From Zygnema cylindricum (Eukaryota > Streptophyta > Zygnematophyceae > Zygnematales > Zygnemataceae), in NCBI GenBank assembly GCA_037447655.1, contig JBBHKE010000351.1, positions 1 to 51,499 of the forward strand: a stretch of DNA of 51,499 nt, written 5' to 3'. The notes under the pieces are model-generated. The model saw only the letters and a list, made by a program, of their open reading frames with translations, was not told where the DNA came from and ran no database searches. A program made the position numbers and the translations under genes. The stretch's first letter is position 1. Every line of letters begins with the position of its first letter. Positions 34,277-45,174 of this stretch are shown piece by piece.

Positions 34277-35099
34277 TTAACCAAACTCCTTCAAACTATA
34301 CCACAGTATAGAATATCACAAAGACTGACAACTCCCAAAGTTTCAGCTCAGCTGATCCAACATACACCAAGATATGCAACTCAGAAGTTTCCCAAAAACA
34401 ATTTGCAGATTACACAGTCTGGAAGTCTGAATACATAAAATGTTCTACGTCCTAAGTCTTATACTATCACTCAGTTGTCCTACTACATAGTGATGTACCG
34501 CCGATATAAGTGTTCCTAAAAGATACGTCCTAAAGAACTAAACTGCCACTAAGGTCTAAGTGCTCCTAATCACGCTAAAACTAATCTATCACTTTATAAT
34601 CAATATTACTTAGAATCCTATACAAGTGATTTGTTCAAATACTTGTCGCCTGGCTTAGTGACAATTGTTTGGGTACGTCCATCCGGCTGTTGAGTCACTT
34701 AATTATTATCTTATGAATCTCGTCCGTTGACTTGATTCATATAAACCGTAGCAGCGCAGTCTGATTCATGATGACATTCAAATATATGCAGTTTCGTAGC
34801 GGCTACGTTGTCCCATACCAAAAATTGCCGCAGCTGCGTTTGTCTTGTTACGTAGCAACTGCGTTGTCTTATACCAAAATATATGTAGCTGCGTTTGTCC
34901 CGTTGCGTCGCAGGCTGCGTTAGTCCGTATAGACCATATCAAAAATAACCGCAGTTGCGCTTGTTCCATATGCGTCGCAGCTGCGTTATCGGTACCATTC
35001 AAAAACCTGCACTGTGCTTCAAGTGACAACGCGTGTCCCTATAGATCTATTTTTCCGCCGTTCTATAAATTTTTTGAGACCTAAAGCTTTCCAAAAACA
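34277..35099 (-). repeat. Copia 5' LTR (823 bp)
   Basis: Counterpart of 28853-29761. It has many point differences from it and lacks the second 72-bp unit. The outer end aaagctttccaaaaaca is shared. Confidence 0.9.
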
Positions 35100-35320
35100 A
35101 CAATAAGTGACACAATACTCTGTTGCATATGAAAAGTATCAATTACTTTAGACTTCTCATTGAGCCAAGTAACTTGGAGAACTACACATGTCCCGAAAAT
35201 ACGTTAGGATATCCAATACCGTGTTTGTCAAATACACTTCAACCAATCAACTACATTGAATTGCGTGCAAGGCGATGATTTGTGTAGGTGTCCAAAGCGT
35301 CATTACATTAATCCACCTTA
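35100..35320. other. Spacer between copia and repeat A
   Basis: No gene or repeat is recognised. Confidence 0.35.
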
Positions 35321-35558
35321 GTGCATTAGGGCCTACTGTTGTAAGTCTTAGTTCAGTTCGAATTACGATTCCCAAACATTCTCTATGCTTCAACGTTGCC
35401 TCGACCTTGCATCTTTACAATCGATAGTTGTTGCCTTTGAATATTTCTCGGTGGTTGCGTGGGCGTATAACCTGTTAATCCAAAGTCGCCAGACCTAATA
35501 AGGTGTGTTAAAAACGTCACTATTAAGCACAACAATTTAAATAACAAGTAAAAACAAA
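35321..35558. repeat. Flanking direct repeat A, right copy
   Basis: The counterpart of 28324-28559 in the same orientation. Confidence 0.9.
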
Positions 35559-36339
35559 GCGCGATCTCTCACCCTTGATCATCAGTTGATCATCATCTAA
35601 GTATTGAGAATTAAAACAATCTTCTTGTGAGTATTGAAAGCTTGTTGTTTTATGTATGAATCGTAAAGAAAGGCATACCCGAATAAACACACTAGATAAT
35701 AAAAAAAAGTGTTTACTTCAAATGAGCATGGACATTGAAGTTAAAACTTGAAAGGTTCAAAATTGGAGTTTTGGGTGCACCCAAAAACTTTGAGTGGGCA
35801 TAATAAATATCACGATGTACTCCTTATTTTCGGTTGTGTGTCGATCAAATATGAAGTTTGCTATTAACTTACTCATTTGGTACAAATAAAAAAGACTAAT
35901 ATCTTATTTCCAAATAGCGATGGTTAAACCATCGAAGTTAATAATTGAAATTGTTGACGGTAGTTAAAGGTAAGAGATGAAAATCCTTAAAGGACTAAAT
36001 ATAAAACAAATCAACACTAAAAACTTGAAACTGAAAAACTTAGCCCAACAATTAAATATAGCATTTTTCGCTCATTCCAATTTCCAGGCGTTGCATCGAG
36101 TTCCTTTCGTCTCTTCCAAGCCGCCATTACACCTTGTCTCGCAAAAAAATAATTGCATTTACTTTTGAGCCGTCTAAGTGGCGCCACACCATAATACCAA
36201 AATGGTCCCTTGGGTCGTCCACGAAGCCGTACAAACGTACGGAGGGGTCGCTGGGTGAGATGTCGCTCCACCACACGTTTCCCCAACTCCCACACTTCGC
36301 CACAAGTAGGAAGATAAGGAGCCCCTTTCATTCCCACTT
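35559..36339. other. Intergenic with retroelement 3' hairpin
   Basis: gcgatggttaaaccatcg at 35917-35934 matches the 3' hairpin of the retroelement copies at 19.05 and 24.70 kb. The minus-strand frame 36017-36352 (111 codons) may be its decayed end but shows no recognised motif. Confidence 0.45.
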
Positions 36340-37480
36340 CACCCTTCCCCATTCCCTCCCTCCCTCACACCCTCCCTCCCTCCCTCACACCCTCCCTCCC
36401 TCACTCCCTCCCTCCCCTCTCTCTCCCTCTCCCTCTCCCTCTCCCTCTCCCTCTCCCTCTCTCGCTCTATCCCTCTCTCTGCTTCTCTCACTCTGTCCCT
36501 CCCTCTTCCCCTCTCTCTTTTTCTCTTAATTGGCCGTTCCTTGCCGCTCTCTCTCTTTCCCTCCAGCCCGCTCTACACGTTTCTTTTCTCCTACTTAGTC
36601 CCTTTCCCTTTCCCTCTTCTGCTATTCCCCTCTTCCCCTCTTCCCCTCTTCCCCTCTCCGTTCTTCCTCTTCGGCCATCTTTTTCACTTTCCCATTTCCT
36701 ATTTCCTCCTCTCCCTTTGCCCCCATTTATCTCTTCCTCTCATTCTGTTCCCCTTCCCCTTTTTTTCTCTCCCTCTCTCGTTGTCCGGTTGTTGCTCTCT
36801 CGTTTTTCCTCCCTCCCTCCCCCCGGGTCCGCCTTCCGATCTGACCCTCTGACCTCTCCGGCTCTCTCCCTCTGTCCCTTCCTTCCCCTCTTCCTCTCTC
36901 TCTGTCTCCCCCCATCTTCCTCACTTTCCAATTTCCCTCTTCCCCTCCCCCTGTCCTTCTCGATCTTTTCCTCTCTCCTCACTCTCCCCTCCCTCGCTGT
37001 TCCATTGTCCCTCTCCTGCTATCTTTTTCTCCCCCTCCTACTCTCCATCTCTGACTTCTCTGGCTCTATCTCTCTCTGCCCCTTCCTCTTTTCCCCTCTC
37101 CCTGTCTGCCTCTTCCCCCATCTTTCTCACTTTCCATTTCCCCATACCCCTTTCTTCATCTATTCTCCGCTATCACTTCCTCTTATTCGATCGTCCTCTC
37201 TTCCTCCCTCACTCTCCCCCTCAAACGCTGTCCTTTTCCTGTTCTCTCTCCCTCCTCCCCCTCCTGTCCCTATCCCTCACTCCCCTCTCTGACCTCTCTA
37301 GCTCCCTCCCTCTTCTTTCAATTTACGAGAGCCACCTTTTGTGGCACATGTCACTTTCCGATCGTCGTTTTCCCGTTTTGTCGGTCTCTCCCTCTCTCCC
37401 TTAAGCTCTCTCCCTCTTCCTCGTTCTCTTGTTTTTTTGTGGTCTCTCCCTCGTTTTCTTAAGCCCTCCCCCCTTTCCTC
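36340..37480. repeat. 1.1-kb polypyrimidine tract
   Basis: The + strand is almost purely C/T (ccctccctcc, ctctccctct and variants). Ser/Pro/Leu-rich frames of up to 191 codons on the + strand and Glu/Arg/Gly-rich frames on the minus strand are by-products. Confidence 0.95.
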
Positions 37481-39206
37481 ATTCGATTGTTTTATTTTGT
37501 CGGTTTGTACGCATCCTATCTCCTTTTTTTTGTTTTTTGTAGTACATATTATGATAAGAAGAAGAATGATAAAGGTTATGATGACGAGTGGGAATAATAA
37601 ATATGAATAATGTATGCAATAGTAGTAAAAAAACGATCGTAAGTAAGTAATAGTCGATGAAATAATAAGTAGTAGTAATAAGTAATCGTAAGTGAGATAG
37701 TAAGTGTAGTATTAATGATATATTTTTACACAATTTCACAACACATGAGATATTAGGTGTAGTATAATATTATACTTGTAACAATACCATTTTATTTTTT
37801 TGTTAGCTCTCCCTCTTTTTCTCCTTTTTCTCTCCCTTTTCTCCCTTTCTTCCCTTTTCTCCTGCCTTCTTCTCTCTCTATAGGTCTGTGCATGTCAATC
37901 TCGCCCGCCGGGGAAGACTCCTCACCCGTGACGTCGTGTTATGCGGCGATTACGTCAGCGCGTTGGCGCGCAATAGCATTTCCGTACGTCGCTTCTCCCA
38001 CCGTACGACCCTCAGAATTTTTACGCCACGCTGAACGGTGAAAGCGTTGAGCGGTACGTTTCACTACACTTTGACCGTACGCTACATTACGTTTCTGTCA
38101 TTTCGAATCTTGTACATCGAACGTCGAATTCTTAACTTTTCGTTTAATTTTCTGTTTTGGCCTGTCAGCGTCCAGTACGTATTGTCAAACTCCATTTCGT
38201 GGTGATCTTACTTCAAATTTTTATAAATTGTATTTTAAGCTCGTACTGAACGTCTTCAATTCATAGTTGTTCAAATCGCGCGATTTTTTCCTTTTTTGCG
38301 ATTGAAACGTATAATTCGTGACTTTTGAAAAAATCGTAAAAAAACGTCTACTGTAAACTGAAACTGCAATTTTACGGAAACACGTAAACTAATTACTGTA
38401 ACTGTACATTTTTTTACGGATATGTACGGAATAAAACAGGAAATATGCGTCGCACTTATTGGTACTTTCTGTTCAATGAACTGAACAGAAATACCACGGA
38501 AGTTGTACGTTATATAATCCAAAATGTACGGACATTTTCGAAAAGAGACGTTGGACGTCAGAATAATTTCGCGCATTCAGTTTGAAATTTGTAAGGGCGT
38601 CTTCTTCAATTTTTTTTGAAAGAAGACGCCATGGAACAAGACGAAATTGCTAAAAATATTATCTAAGTAGCATTCGAACCCGGGTGAGTTCACTCTGTAG
38701 CATTCTTTAAGGTAGACGATAGGACTACCAATTGGTAAAGTCATTCCATTCCAAAGACTTGTTGTGATAAAAGTTTAAAGGGTTTATTTTCTTACCGCTC
38801 ATTTAACGGGAAAAACTTGCAAACTGCGTTATATGTAATAGTTTTTTGTTTTTATATGTACGTAATAGTACAGAAGGAAATTCATTAACGTTTTTTTGCG
38901 ATTTGATCAAAAGGTTCAATGCGTTTGTTACGTATAATTTGTCACGTACGGTACGTTCGCACTAACCGCCGTGAACAACTATGCTTCAATTTTATGCAGT
39001 GCAAAGTTTGTATTTTATTTTAGTGGATTTATCGATTTTAGCGCGACAAACTTAATTAAGTTCACTTTCAACATTTGGAAAGATTTGGAGAAACAGTTAC
39101 TGTTTCTCCATCAAAAACGAGCGTCAAATGGAAAGCCCTAAAATTCGTAAATTGTGTGACGTATGGCAGTTCCATGCTGACGCGCGTTTTCAATACGGAG
39201 CGCAGT
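37481..39206. other. Intergenic, no gene seen
   Basis: Contains a second CT-rich patch (37801-37880), a hairpin (38595-38630, ggcgtcttctt with aagaagacgcc) and a short palindrome (tggagaaacag/ctgtttctcca, about 39087-39111). The words gtacg and cgtac are frequent. No domain is seen in any frame. Confidence 0.4.
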
Positions 39207-39600
39207 GAAGTACGAATTGATCGAAATAATGCAATAGCCACACTAATTTTTATTTGCAGAAAAAAACAAAGCATTTCCGGTTGATGATGCCAGCTTTGAA
39301 CTGGAAACTTCTAAATTGTGAAAATCTGGCGGCTTTGCCGGTCAAGATGACACGTGGCACAAGCTCAATCCTATCTTTTTTGTCATTTTATCGACGCGCA
39401 TTTTATTTTGTTCAGGCGCAACCCGCGCATGAAGTTCGAATTTACCGAAATAATGCAATAGCAACACTATCTTTTAATCACAGAAAAAACAAAGCTTTTC
39501 GGTAAATCTGGCGGCTTTTCCGGCCAAGATCGACACGCGGCAGAAGCTCAATCTTACCTTTTTTGTCATTTTATTTTTGTTCACGCGCACCCTACGAGCT
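39207..39600. repeat. Diverged tandem duplication with ACACGYGGCA
   Basis: Two units share cgaaataatgcaatag, then cagaaaaaacaaagc, then aaatctggcggctt and gacacgtggca / gacacgcggca, then aagctcaatc. Offset is about 175-220 bp. Unit 1 holds an intact ACACGTGGC G-box. Confidence 0.75.
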
Positions 39601-40222
39601 CTTCCGTTTTTTGTATTTTTGGCGTTGTACGGCTGACGGCGAACCAACTTTTGACCTAAAAACTGCCAAAAGTGAACGCTGGAGACTTGGCGCCAAAACG
39701 GACACGCGGCAACCACTGATTGGGCAAATGTAACCTTATTCTTCATCTTTTTTGGCTCTATTTTTTATTTTAGTTTATGTGCGCCTTCCGTCGCCAAACT
39801 CACGTTATTTTTCGGCTTTATTAGGGGTGGTGTAACGTGGTCTTTTTTTTTAGCCTTATTAGGGTTTGGCGCGCGGCGATTTTGGCGCGCTCTCACAGTT
39901 TACGGATTAAAAAAAACATGAACCATCTCGAGGTTTCGAGATCGGGGTTAAACCCTCCCTTGTTTTCCAAAAAGAGAAGTATATATTATAAAGCATAGTT
40001 CAAAAGTAGGTGACCGTACGCCCATACAATATGCCTATTGTATGCAAAACATACAATATGGCCTTAAGACCCATATTGTATTGGCCGCAAAATGAAATAA
40101 AATAGTAACAGGGTTGAGTTGCACATGGATCGATAGAGAATTAAACGTCATGTCTAAATTTGAAAAAAAAAAAGGACAAAAAAATATTTTTCTGTGAGTT
40201 TTGAGCGACTTTCTATTTAAAC
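39601..40222. other. Intergenic, no gene seen
   Basis: gacacgcggcaaccactgattgg at about 39700 continues the motif series of the preceding repeat. No frame is supported. Confidence 0.35.
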
Positions 40223-40943
40223 CGTCAGATTTGGATGATCTGACGGTCGTTGATGAAAGTAACGATCTAAGAAGATCACATGAAAAGCCCATAATACAAC
40301 TTACGATAGGACTATCGTCAGATTCTGACGATCGGACGGTCGCTGATCAAAGTACACCGCGCATCGTTATTAGTGTCAAAGTTTTAATAGTGTGGAAGTA
40401 AATATACCGTCATTGACGCCAATTAAGATTTAAAAAAAAAAAAAAAAAAAAAAGGTGTATTCTTATTTCGGCGTTTATGCTAATTTTGGAACAGCAAAAA
40501 TGGAATATTCGTTGTACAATTATATACAGTAATATATGTATCCGTACAAAATAATCAATAATCGTACGCCGTCGTGAAATTTAAATATCCGTACATGTAA
40601 GACTAATTTACGTGTCAGAACAATCCCGTTTTTTTAGCGCACGATCCTACGCGTGCGCGTCTGATTTAACTCATTTGTTGTAAATTTTTCACTTGAAAAG
40701 GTACATTTGTGTACGGTCTGACATCGACCGTACACCGCACTATTTAGATATTATTGTAATTCGTCCTTTACGCTATTTTGTACGTTACCTTAATTAACGT
40801 CAAGGAAAAATTAAAATCATGTATCCTATTTGAGGAAAAAAATCAAAATTTTAAGAACCCAAATTAGTGTCGTTGACACTAATAACGATGCGCGGTGTAG
40901 CGATCTAAGAAGATCACATGCAAAGCCCGTAACACAACTTACG
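40223..40943. repeat. Tandem duplication, second unit split by MITE
   Basis: Unit 1 (40223-40305) reads cgtcagat...gatgaaagTAacgatctaag. Unit 2 starts at 40316 as cgtcagat...gatcaaagTA, is interrupted by 40355-40897, and resumes TAgcgatctaag to 40943. The shared stretch after the insertion point is 43 bp with a few mismatches. Confidence 0.85.
40353..40899. mobile_element. MITE, about 550-bp class, TA duplicated
   Basis: Ends are tacaccgcgcatcgttatta and its perfect complement. The interior is the reverse complement of 2946-3488 with scattered differences. Compared with the empty unit next door, the target TA is present on both sides of the insert. Confidence 0.92.
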
Positions 40944-41337
40944 CTAAAGGCGGCCTACAAAAGGCCTACTTTTGAACTATGTTATAAAGTAAGAAACGCA
41001 CTCTCCTTCCGACCAGCCGACGCCTTCGAGCAAAGAAGCTCCCCAGATTCGATTCCGCCGTCACCCACTCTAAAATCAGTGACTTTTTTACTACCGTGAC
41101 GTCACGCAGTAGCTTAAGAAAGACATTTTATTTCAGACAGTGACTCAGGGTGACGTTCCATTACGGGAAATTTGAAGCTGTTATTTGAAGGCCGTACTTT
41201 TTCGTACATTGCCGTACCAATTTTGTATTTTTGTCAGAAATAAAATGTTTCATTCCGCCGCCGTCACTCACTCTAAAATCAGTGACACTTTTTTACGACC
41301 GTGACGTCACTCGCTAGCTCATCTCACATCATACGTC
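40944..41337. repeat. Diverged direct repeat
   Basis: About 65 bp (cactctaaaatcagtgac, then accgtgacgtcac) occurs at about 41050-41112 and again at about 41250-41320. Each unit contains one TGACGTCA. Confidence 0.7.
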
Positions 41338-41524
41338 ATGGCGACGTTCCGTGTACCTTTTTTTACCATTGTGACATTTGTCACAATTTTCGCCTTTTTG
41401 GCGGCACCTTTTCATGCCGTTGACATTTTAAACGTTTTTGTGACGTCGCTTCATTTTGTCGATGACGTCATCGGTGACGTCACCATTTATATCGGTGACG
41501 TCATTATCTATATTCGTGACGTCA
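41097..41524. promoter_or_regulatory. Cluster of six TGACGTCA palindromes
   Basis: Exact TGACGTCA occurs at 41097, 41302, 41463, 41475, 41496 and 41517, with a near match at 41441. The last copies sit in 21-bp units (atcggtgacgtca, then yatttat). TGACGTCA is a known bZIP (TGA/CREB-type) target. No gene start lies close by, so binding in vivo is only inferred. Confidence 0.45.
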
Positions 41525-41659
41525 CAGTTGCTTTCCATCTTTCGATAGCCTTTTTGGCCTTTCTCGTGGCGAAGGAGAGAGAGGGGAGAGGGAAGGAAAC
41601 GACAAAAGAAAAAATTGTAAACGCGATCGAAGAGGAAGAAGGGATGGAGGGAGAGGTCA

Positions 41660-42600
41660 GTCACCTTTTTCCCCCTTTTTTTTTGGTTTTCCTTTTTCTT
41701 TTTGTATTTTTTGTATTTTTTGTATTTTGTTATTTTTTGGGTTTTTTGTATTTTTGTCATTTGGTGTTTTAAGTGTTAAAAAAAAAAAAAAAACTTTTTT
41801 TTGTCCCTTTTTTTATCTTTTTTGGCTCGACTTATTATTTTTTTTACTCTTTTTTTCTGCTTTTTTTCGCTTTTTTTTCAGGAAACGGAACCCATCCGAG
41901 AAACCGCCGAAAGCTACTTTTGTAGGGAGGGAGGGAAGGAGATGGACCCCTTCTCTCTCCCTGTCTTCCCTCTCTCTCTCTCCCTGTCTTCCCTCTCTCT
42001 CTCTCTCTCCCTGTCTTCCCTCTCTCTCTCTCCCTCCCTGCCGTCTCTGTGGCCGTCCTCCGAAGCCTCACTCTGCGGTAGGAGGGGGGCGGGGAGAGAC
42101 GAGGGGGGAGGAGGGAAGGACCGACTTCGAGGGGAGGAGGGAAGGAGAGAAATCTGAAGAGGGAAGGAGTGACATGTGGTGACGAGGAGGAGGGAAGGAG
42201 TGCTATTGGGGGAGGAGGAGGAGGGAAGAGAGGGAAGGAAGTTTATAAGGGAAGGAAAGGACTGAGGGGAGAGAAAGGGGGAATAGTGGGAAAGGTGGTA
42301 GGGGGGGAAGGGGGAAGAGGGATATGGGGGGGGAGGGAGGGGAAGGGGGGAGGGGGTAGAGGGACATTTCTGTCCTACCAAGGGGATGGGGGGATAGGGT
42401 TTAGGTGGTTGGGGAGTGGGGGGAGGTAGGGTGAAGGGGGGTTTGCGATAAACAGATAGAGGTAGAGAGGGGGAGCTAGGGAGGGAAGTAGGGGAAGAGG
42501 GAGGAGAGAGAGAGGGAGGGAAGAAAGTAGAGACAAGGAGGGAAGAAAGGAGATGAAGAGAGGGAGGAGAGAGAGGAGGAAGGAAAGTACAAGGAATGTT
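41660..42600. repeat. T-rich, CT-rich then GA-rich tracts
   Basis: A poly(T)-rich part (41660-41880) is followed by CT repeats (41950-42045) and about 500 bp of purine-rich + strand (42080-42600). The switch from pyrimidine to purine on one strand makes a rough inverted pair. Frames here are low complexity. Confidence 0.9.
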
Positions 42601-42871
42601 TCTTGAAGTTAGTCTTTTTTTTTTTCTTGAAATCTTTTGTAAACATTGTTACTCGAAAGTTTTTATGAAATAATTTCAGTTCTGGGGGATAGAGTAGAAA
42701 AAAGTGAATGGGGGGGGGTGGGGGAGGTGGATAGGAGGACGAGGAGGAGAGAGTGGTAGAGTAGAAACGAAAACTTTTTGTCAAAGATGCGAAAGCCTTT
42801 GTACTTCTCTCCATTTTTAATGTCAAATGAAGATATTTTTGAATTCACATTTTCTCCCCCTTTTGTACCTC

Positions 42872-42910
<39 letters not shown>

Positions 42911-42930
42911 CTCTCCCTCTCTCTCTCTCT
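42872..42930. repeat. (CT)n microsatellite
   Basis: About 28 CT units with a short break. TTTCTG/TTTCCG repeats follow at 42965-43080. Confidence 0.95.
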
Positions 42931-43072
42931 TATAATTGAATATGTTGTGGAGAAGCTGTCGCCGGCCTTTTCTGTTTCTGTTTCTGTTTCATTTTCAGTT
43001 TCCGTTTTATTTCCGTTTCCATTTCCGTTTCTTTTTCTTTTTCTGCTGCCGTTTCTGCTTCCCGTTCTGTTT

Positions 43073-44525
43073 CTGAATTGTTTCCATTTTAAGAATAGTA
43101 ATAATATTAAATATGATAAATAATCGAAATCAAATATTAATAATTTTAAGAAATAAGAGGTGAATTCGTGTGGAGTGACAGAATGGTTGCTTGCGGTCAA
43201 AAAGTTGACACGGTTGACTTTCTTGACGAGAAAATTAATTGAATAAAGGGATAAGGTAGCTTTCTTTCTCCCTTTTCCCTTCTCATTTTTTTAACTCGCA
43301 ATCTCACCCTTTATGTTAAGTCCAGTGTTCTATTTTGCCAGTCACTTCTTAACTTTTCTTTAGTCAAATTCAAGTCCCGTCTGCATTGATATAGCCGCAT
43401 TCTGCATTTTTTTCAAGTTAAGCATCATAATCTTAACATTTTCTGTTTTTCTTATCACTGTGTTGTTTTCTTTTTTATTTGTTGTTTTCGAATTCTTGAT
43501 CGTATTTTCGACGCTTCTTTGTTGTCATGGTCCTTGCAGAATTAATCTCTTAAATGCAGAAGAAAAGCCTAATTTTTGAAGGTTAATTTCTGCCGGAAGT
43601 CTCACTTTTGTTTCTTTTTTGTGGCCACTGTATTTATTTATATTAATGCAATGTACAATTTGAAATTTGTGATGGAAATTGCAAATATTTTCCTTGGTAA
43701 AGGAGTACTCAGTAGTTGAAATTTTGTCACTGTTCACAAGTCTTCTCGCTCTTCTCTTGCTCACATCCTACCTCTCCCTCTCCCTCTCCTCTCCCTCTCA
43801 CTCTCCCTCTCCCTCTCCCTCTCTGAATTGTTTCCATATTAAGAATATTAATAACACCAACAGTATTCATAAATATGATAATAATCGAACGACAAATATT
43901 AATAATAGTAAGAAATTAGAGGTGAATTTGTGTGGGTTGATAGACTGCTTGCTTTGGTTTTTGCGGTCAAAAAAAGTTGACACGATTTTCTTGTTGAGAA
44001 ACTCAAGAAAGCTCTTCCTTCTTTTGAATAAAGAGGTAAGGTAGATTTCTTTCTACCTTTTCTCTTCTCATTTTTTTGACTCGCAATCTCACCCTTTGCA
44101 TTAAGTCCAGTATTCTATTTTGTCATTCACTACTTAACTTTTCTTTAGTTGAATTCAAGTCCCGTGTGTATTGAGTTAATCGCTTTCTGCATTTTTTTGA
44201 AGTTCAGCATTATAATCTTAACATTTTCTGTTTTTCTTATCACTGTGTTATTTTCTGTTATATTTGTTGTTTTCAATTTCTTGATCGTATTTTCGACTCT
44301 TCTTTGTTGTCATGGTTTTTGCAAAATTAATCTCTTAAATGCAGAAGAAAAGTCTAATTTTTGAAGGTCAATTTCTGCCGGAAGTCTCACTTTTGTTTCT
44401 TTTTTGTGGCCACCGCAGTTATTTATATTAATGCAATGTATAATTTGAAATTTGAGATGGAAATTGCAATTTTTTTTCTTGTTAAAAGAGTACTCAGTAC
44501 TTGAAATTTTGTCACTGTTCACAAA
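43073..44525. repeat. Tandem duplication of about 0.7-0.75 kb
   Basis: Unit 1 (43073-43740) and unit 2 (43823-44525) share long blocks: ctgaattgtttcca, aactcgcaatctcacccttt, ttaatctcttaaatgcagaa, tttctgccggaagtctcact and gaaattttgtcactgttcac. Unit 2 has small insertions. Neither has a recognised coding domain. Confidence 0.9.
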
Positions 44526-44734
44526 TCTCCGATCGCACCGATCTCTGATCCGATCCTCCGACAACGCCACTCTCTCACCTCCTTCTCTCCTTCCCTTCCC
44601 TTTATCCCCGGTCAATGGAATGAAATCGATTCTAACCGGATGCAATCAGGCCTTTGCCCTCGTTCCGGATTCAACTTTCAAACGATCTGCACTACTTCCG
44701 CCTCCAAAATTTCTTTCTGTCTTCCAAAAGACCC

Positions 44735-44904
44735 ACCTCTTTCCATTCGATTTCCGGAAAAAAATCCTCTCTTTCCTGAAAAGATCCGTCTCTTTCCAGA
44801 AAAGGTTCGTCGCTTTCCGGAAAAGATTCCTATCTTTCCTGAAGAGATTCCTCTCTTTCCTGAAAATATTCGTCTCTTTCCTGAAAAGATACATCTCTTT
44901 CCAG
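44735..44904 (+). repeat. 21-bp minisatellite (TTTCCTGAAAAGATTCSTCTC)
   Basis: About eight units of 21 bp, open in several frames on both strands, giving heptapeptide repeats such as LFPEKIR or FLKRFLS. It directly abuts the OSCA-like exon in one open + frame that begins upstream at 44620 (MKSILTGCNQ). Coding use is doubtful. Confidence 0.9.
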
Positions 44905-45174
44905 ATAAGATGGGGAGCCGCAGTTGCCGCCCAAACTCAACAATGTCGCGACTAACCTGATTGGATAACTAATTGGGCTCCGGAACCGAGAGATGTTTAT
45001 TGCAACAATTTATCGATTCCGTATTCGTCGTTGAGTGGGAGGAGATTTCTTAATTTTGGTTTTATGGGGGGAATCATTATATATTGTTTCTGTTTCTTGT
45101 CACGTCGTTTTTGTCCTCTCTTTGGCGAATCTCAACGTTCTTGAGAAGAAATTGCTGTGGTTGAAGCCAGTCGT
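44905..45174 (+). pseudogene. OSCA/CSC1-type channel exon, disrupted
   Basis: The + strand reads RWGAAVAAQTQQCRD, a stop (TAA 44953-44955), then PDWITNWAPEPRDVYCNNLS, IPYSSLSGRRFL, a frame change near 45065-45090, then FVLSLANLNVLEKKLLWLKP before a GTGAGT donor at 45175. This matches the OSCA/CSC1 (DUF221) consensus RWGAAV.AQTQQ..NP..W...WAPEPRDVYW.NL.IP...L..RR, then FVQSLANIEGIEK..PFLKP, the start of the membrane domain of these hyperosmolality-gated cation channels. The stop and frameshift indicate a pseudogene or severe decay. Neighbouring exons were not found. Confidence 0.75.

Larger units (their letters stand above)
28853..35099 (-). mobile_element. Ty1-copia retrotransposon, degenerate
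   Basis: The order on the minus strand is 5' LTR 34277-35099, PBS, gag, protease, integrase, RT and RNase H, then 3' LTR 28853-29761. The order protease-integrase-RT defines copia rather than gypsy. LTRs start TGTTTTTGGAAAG in element sense. The 3' LTR ends in CA, while the 5' LTR copy has a substitution at that point. The LTRs differ by several percent plus an indel, and all ORFs carry stops or shifts, so the element is old and inactive by itself. Target duplication cannot be read because the left flank is retroelement sequence. Confidence 0.93.

Noticed and set aside
28324-35558. Repeat A copies as LTRs of an outer retrotransposon
   Set aside because: No TG..CA borders, PBS or polypurine tract could be placed next to them, so they are recorded only as flanking direct repeats.
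36134-37292. ORFs of 103-191 codons rich in Ser, Pro and Leu
   Set aside because: Artefacts of the polypyrimidine tract; several overlapping frames are open at once.
38668-38750. tRNA-like sequence on the minus strand with a B-box (gggttcgaatgct)
   Set aside because: No acceptor stem or convincing D-arm could be drawn; at best a SINE trace.
41338-42429. ORFs of 110-155 codons around 41.3-42.4 kb
   Set aside because: They span TGACGTCA units, poly(T) and CT/GA tracts; opposing frames are equally open and no domain is visible.
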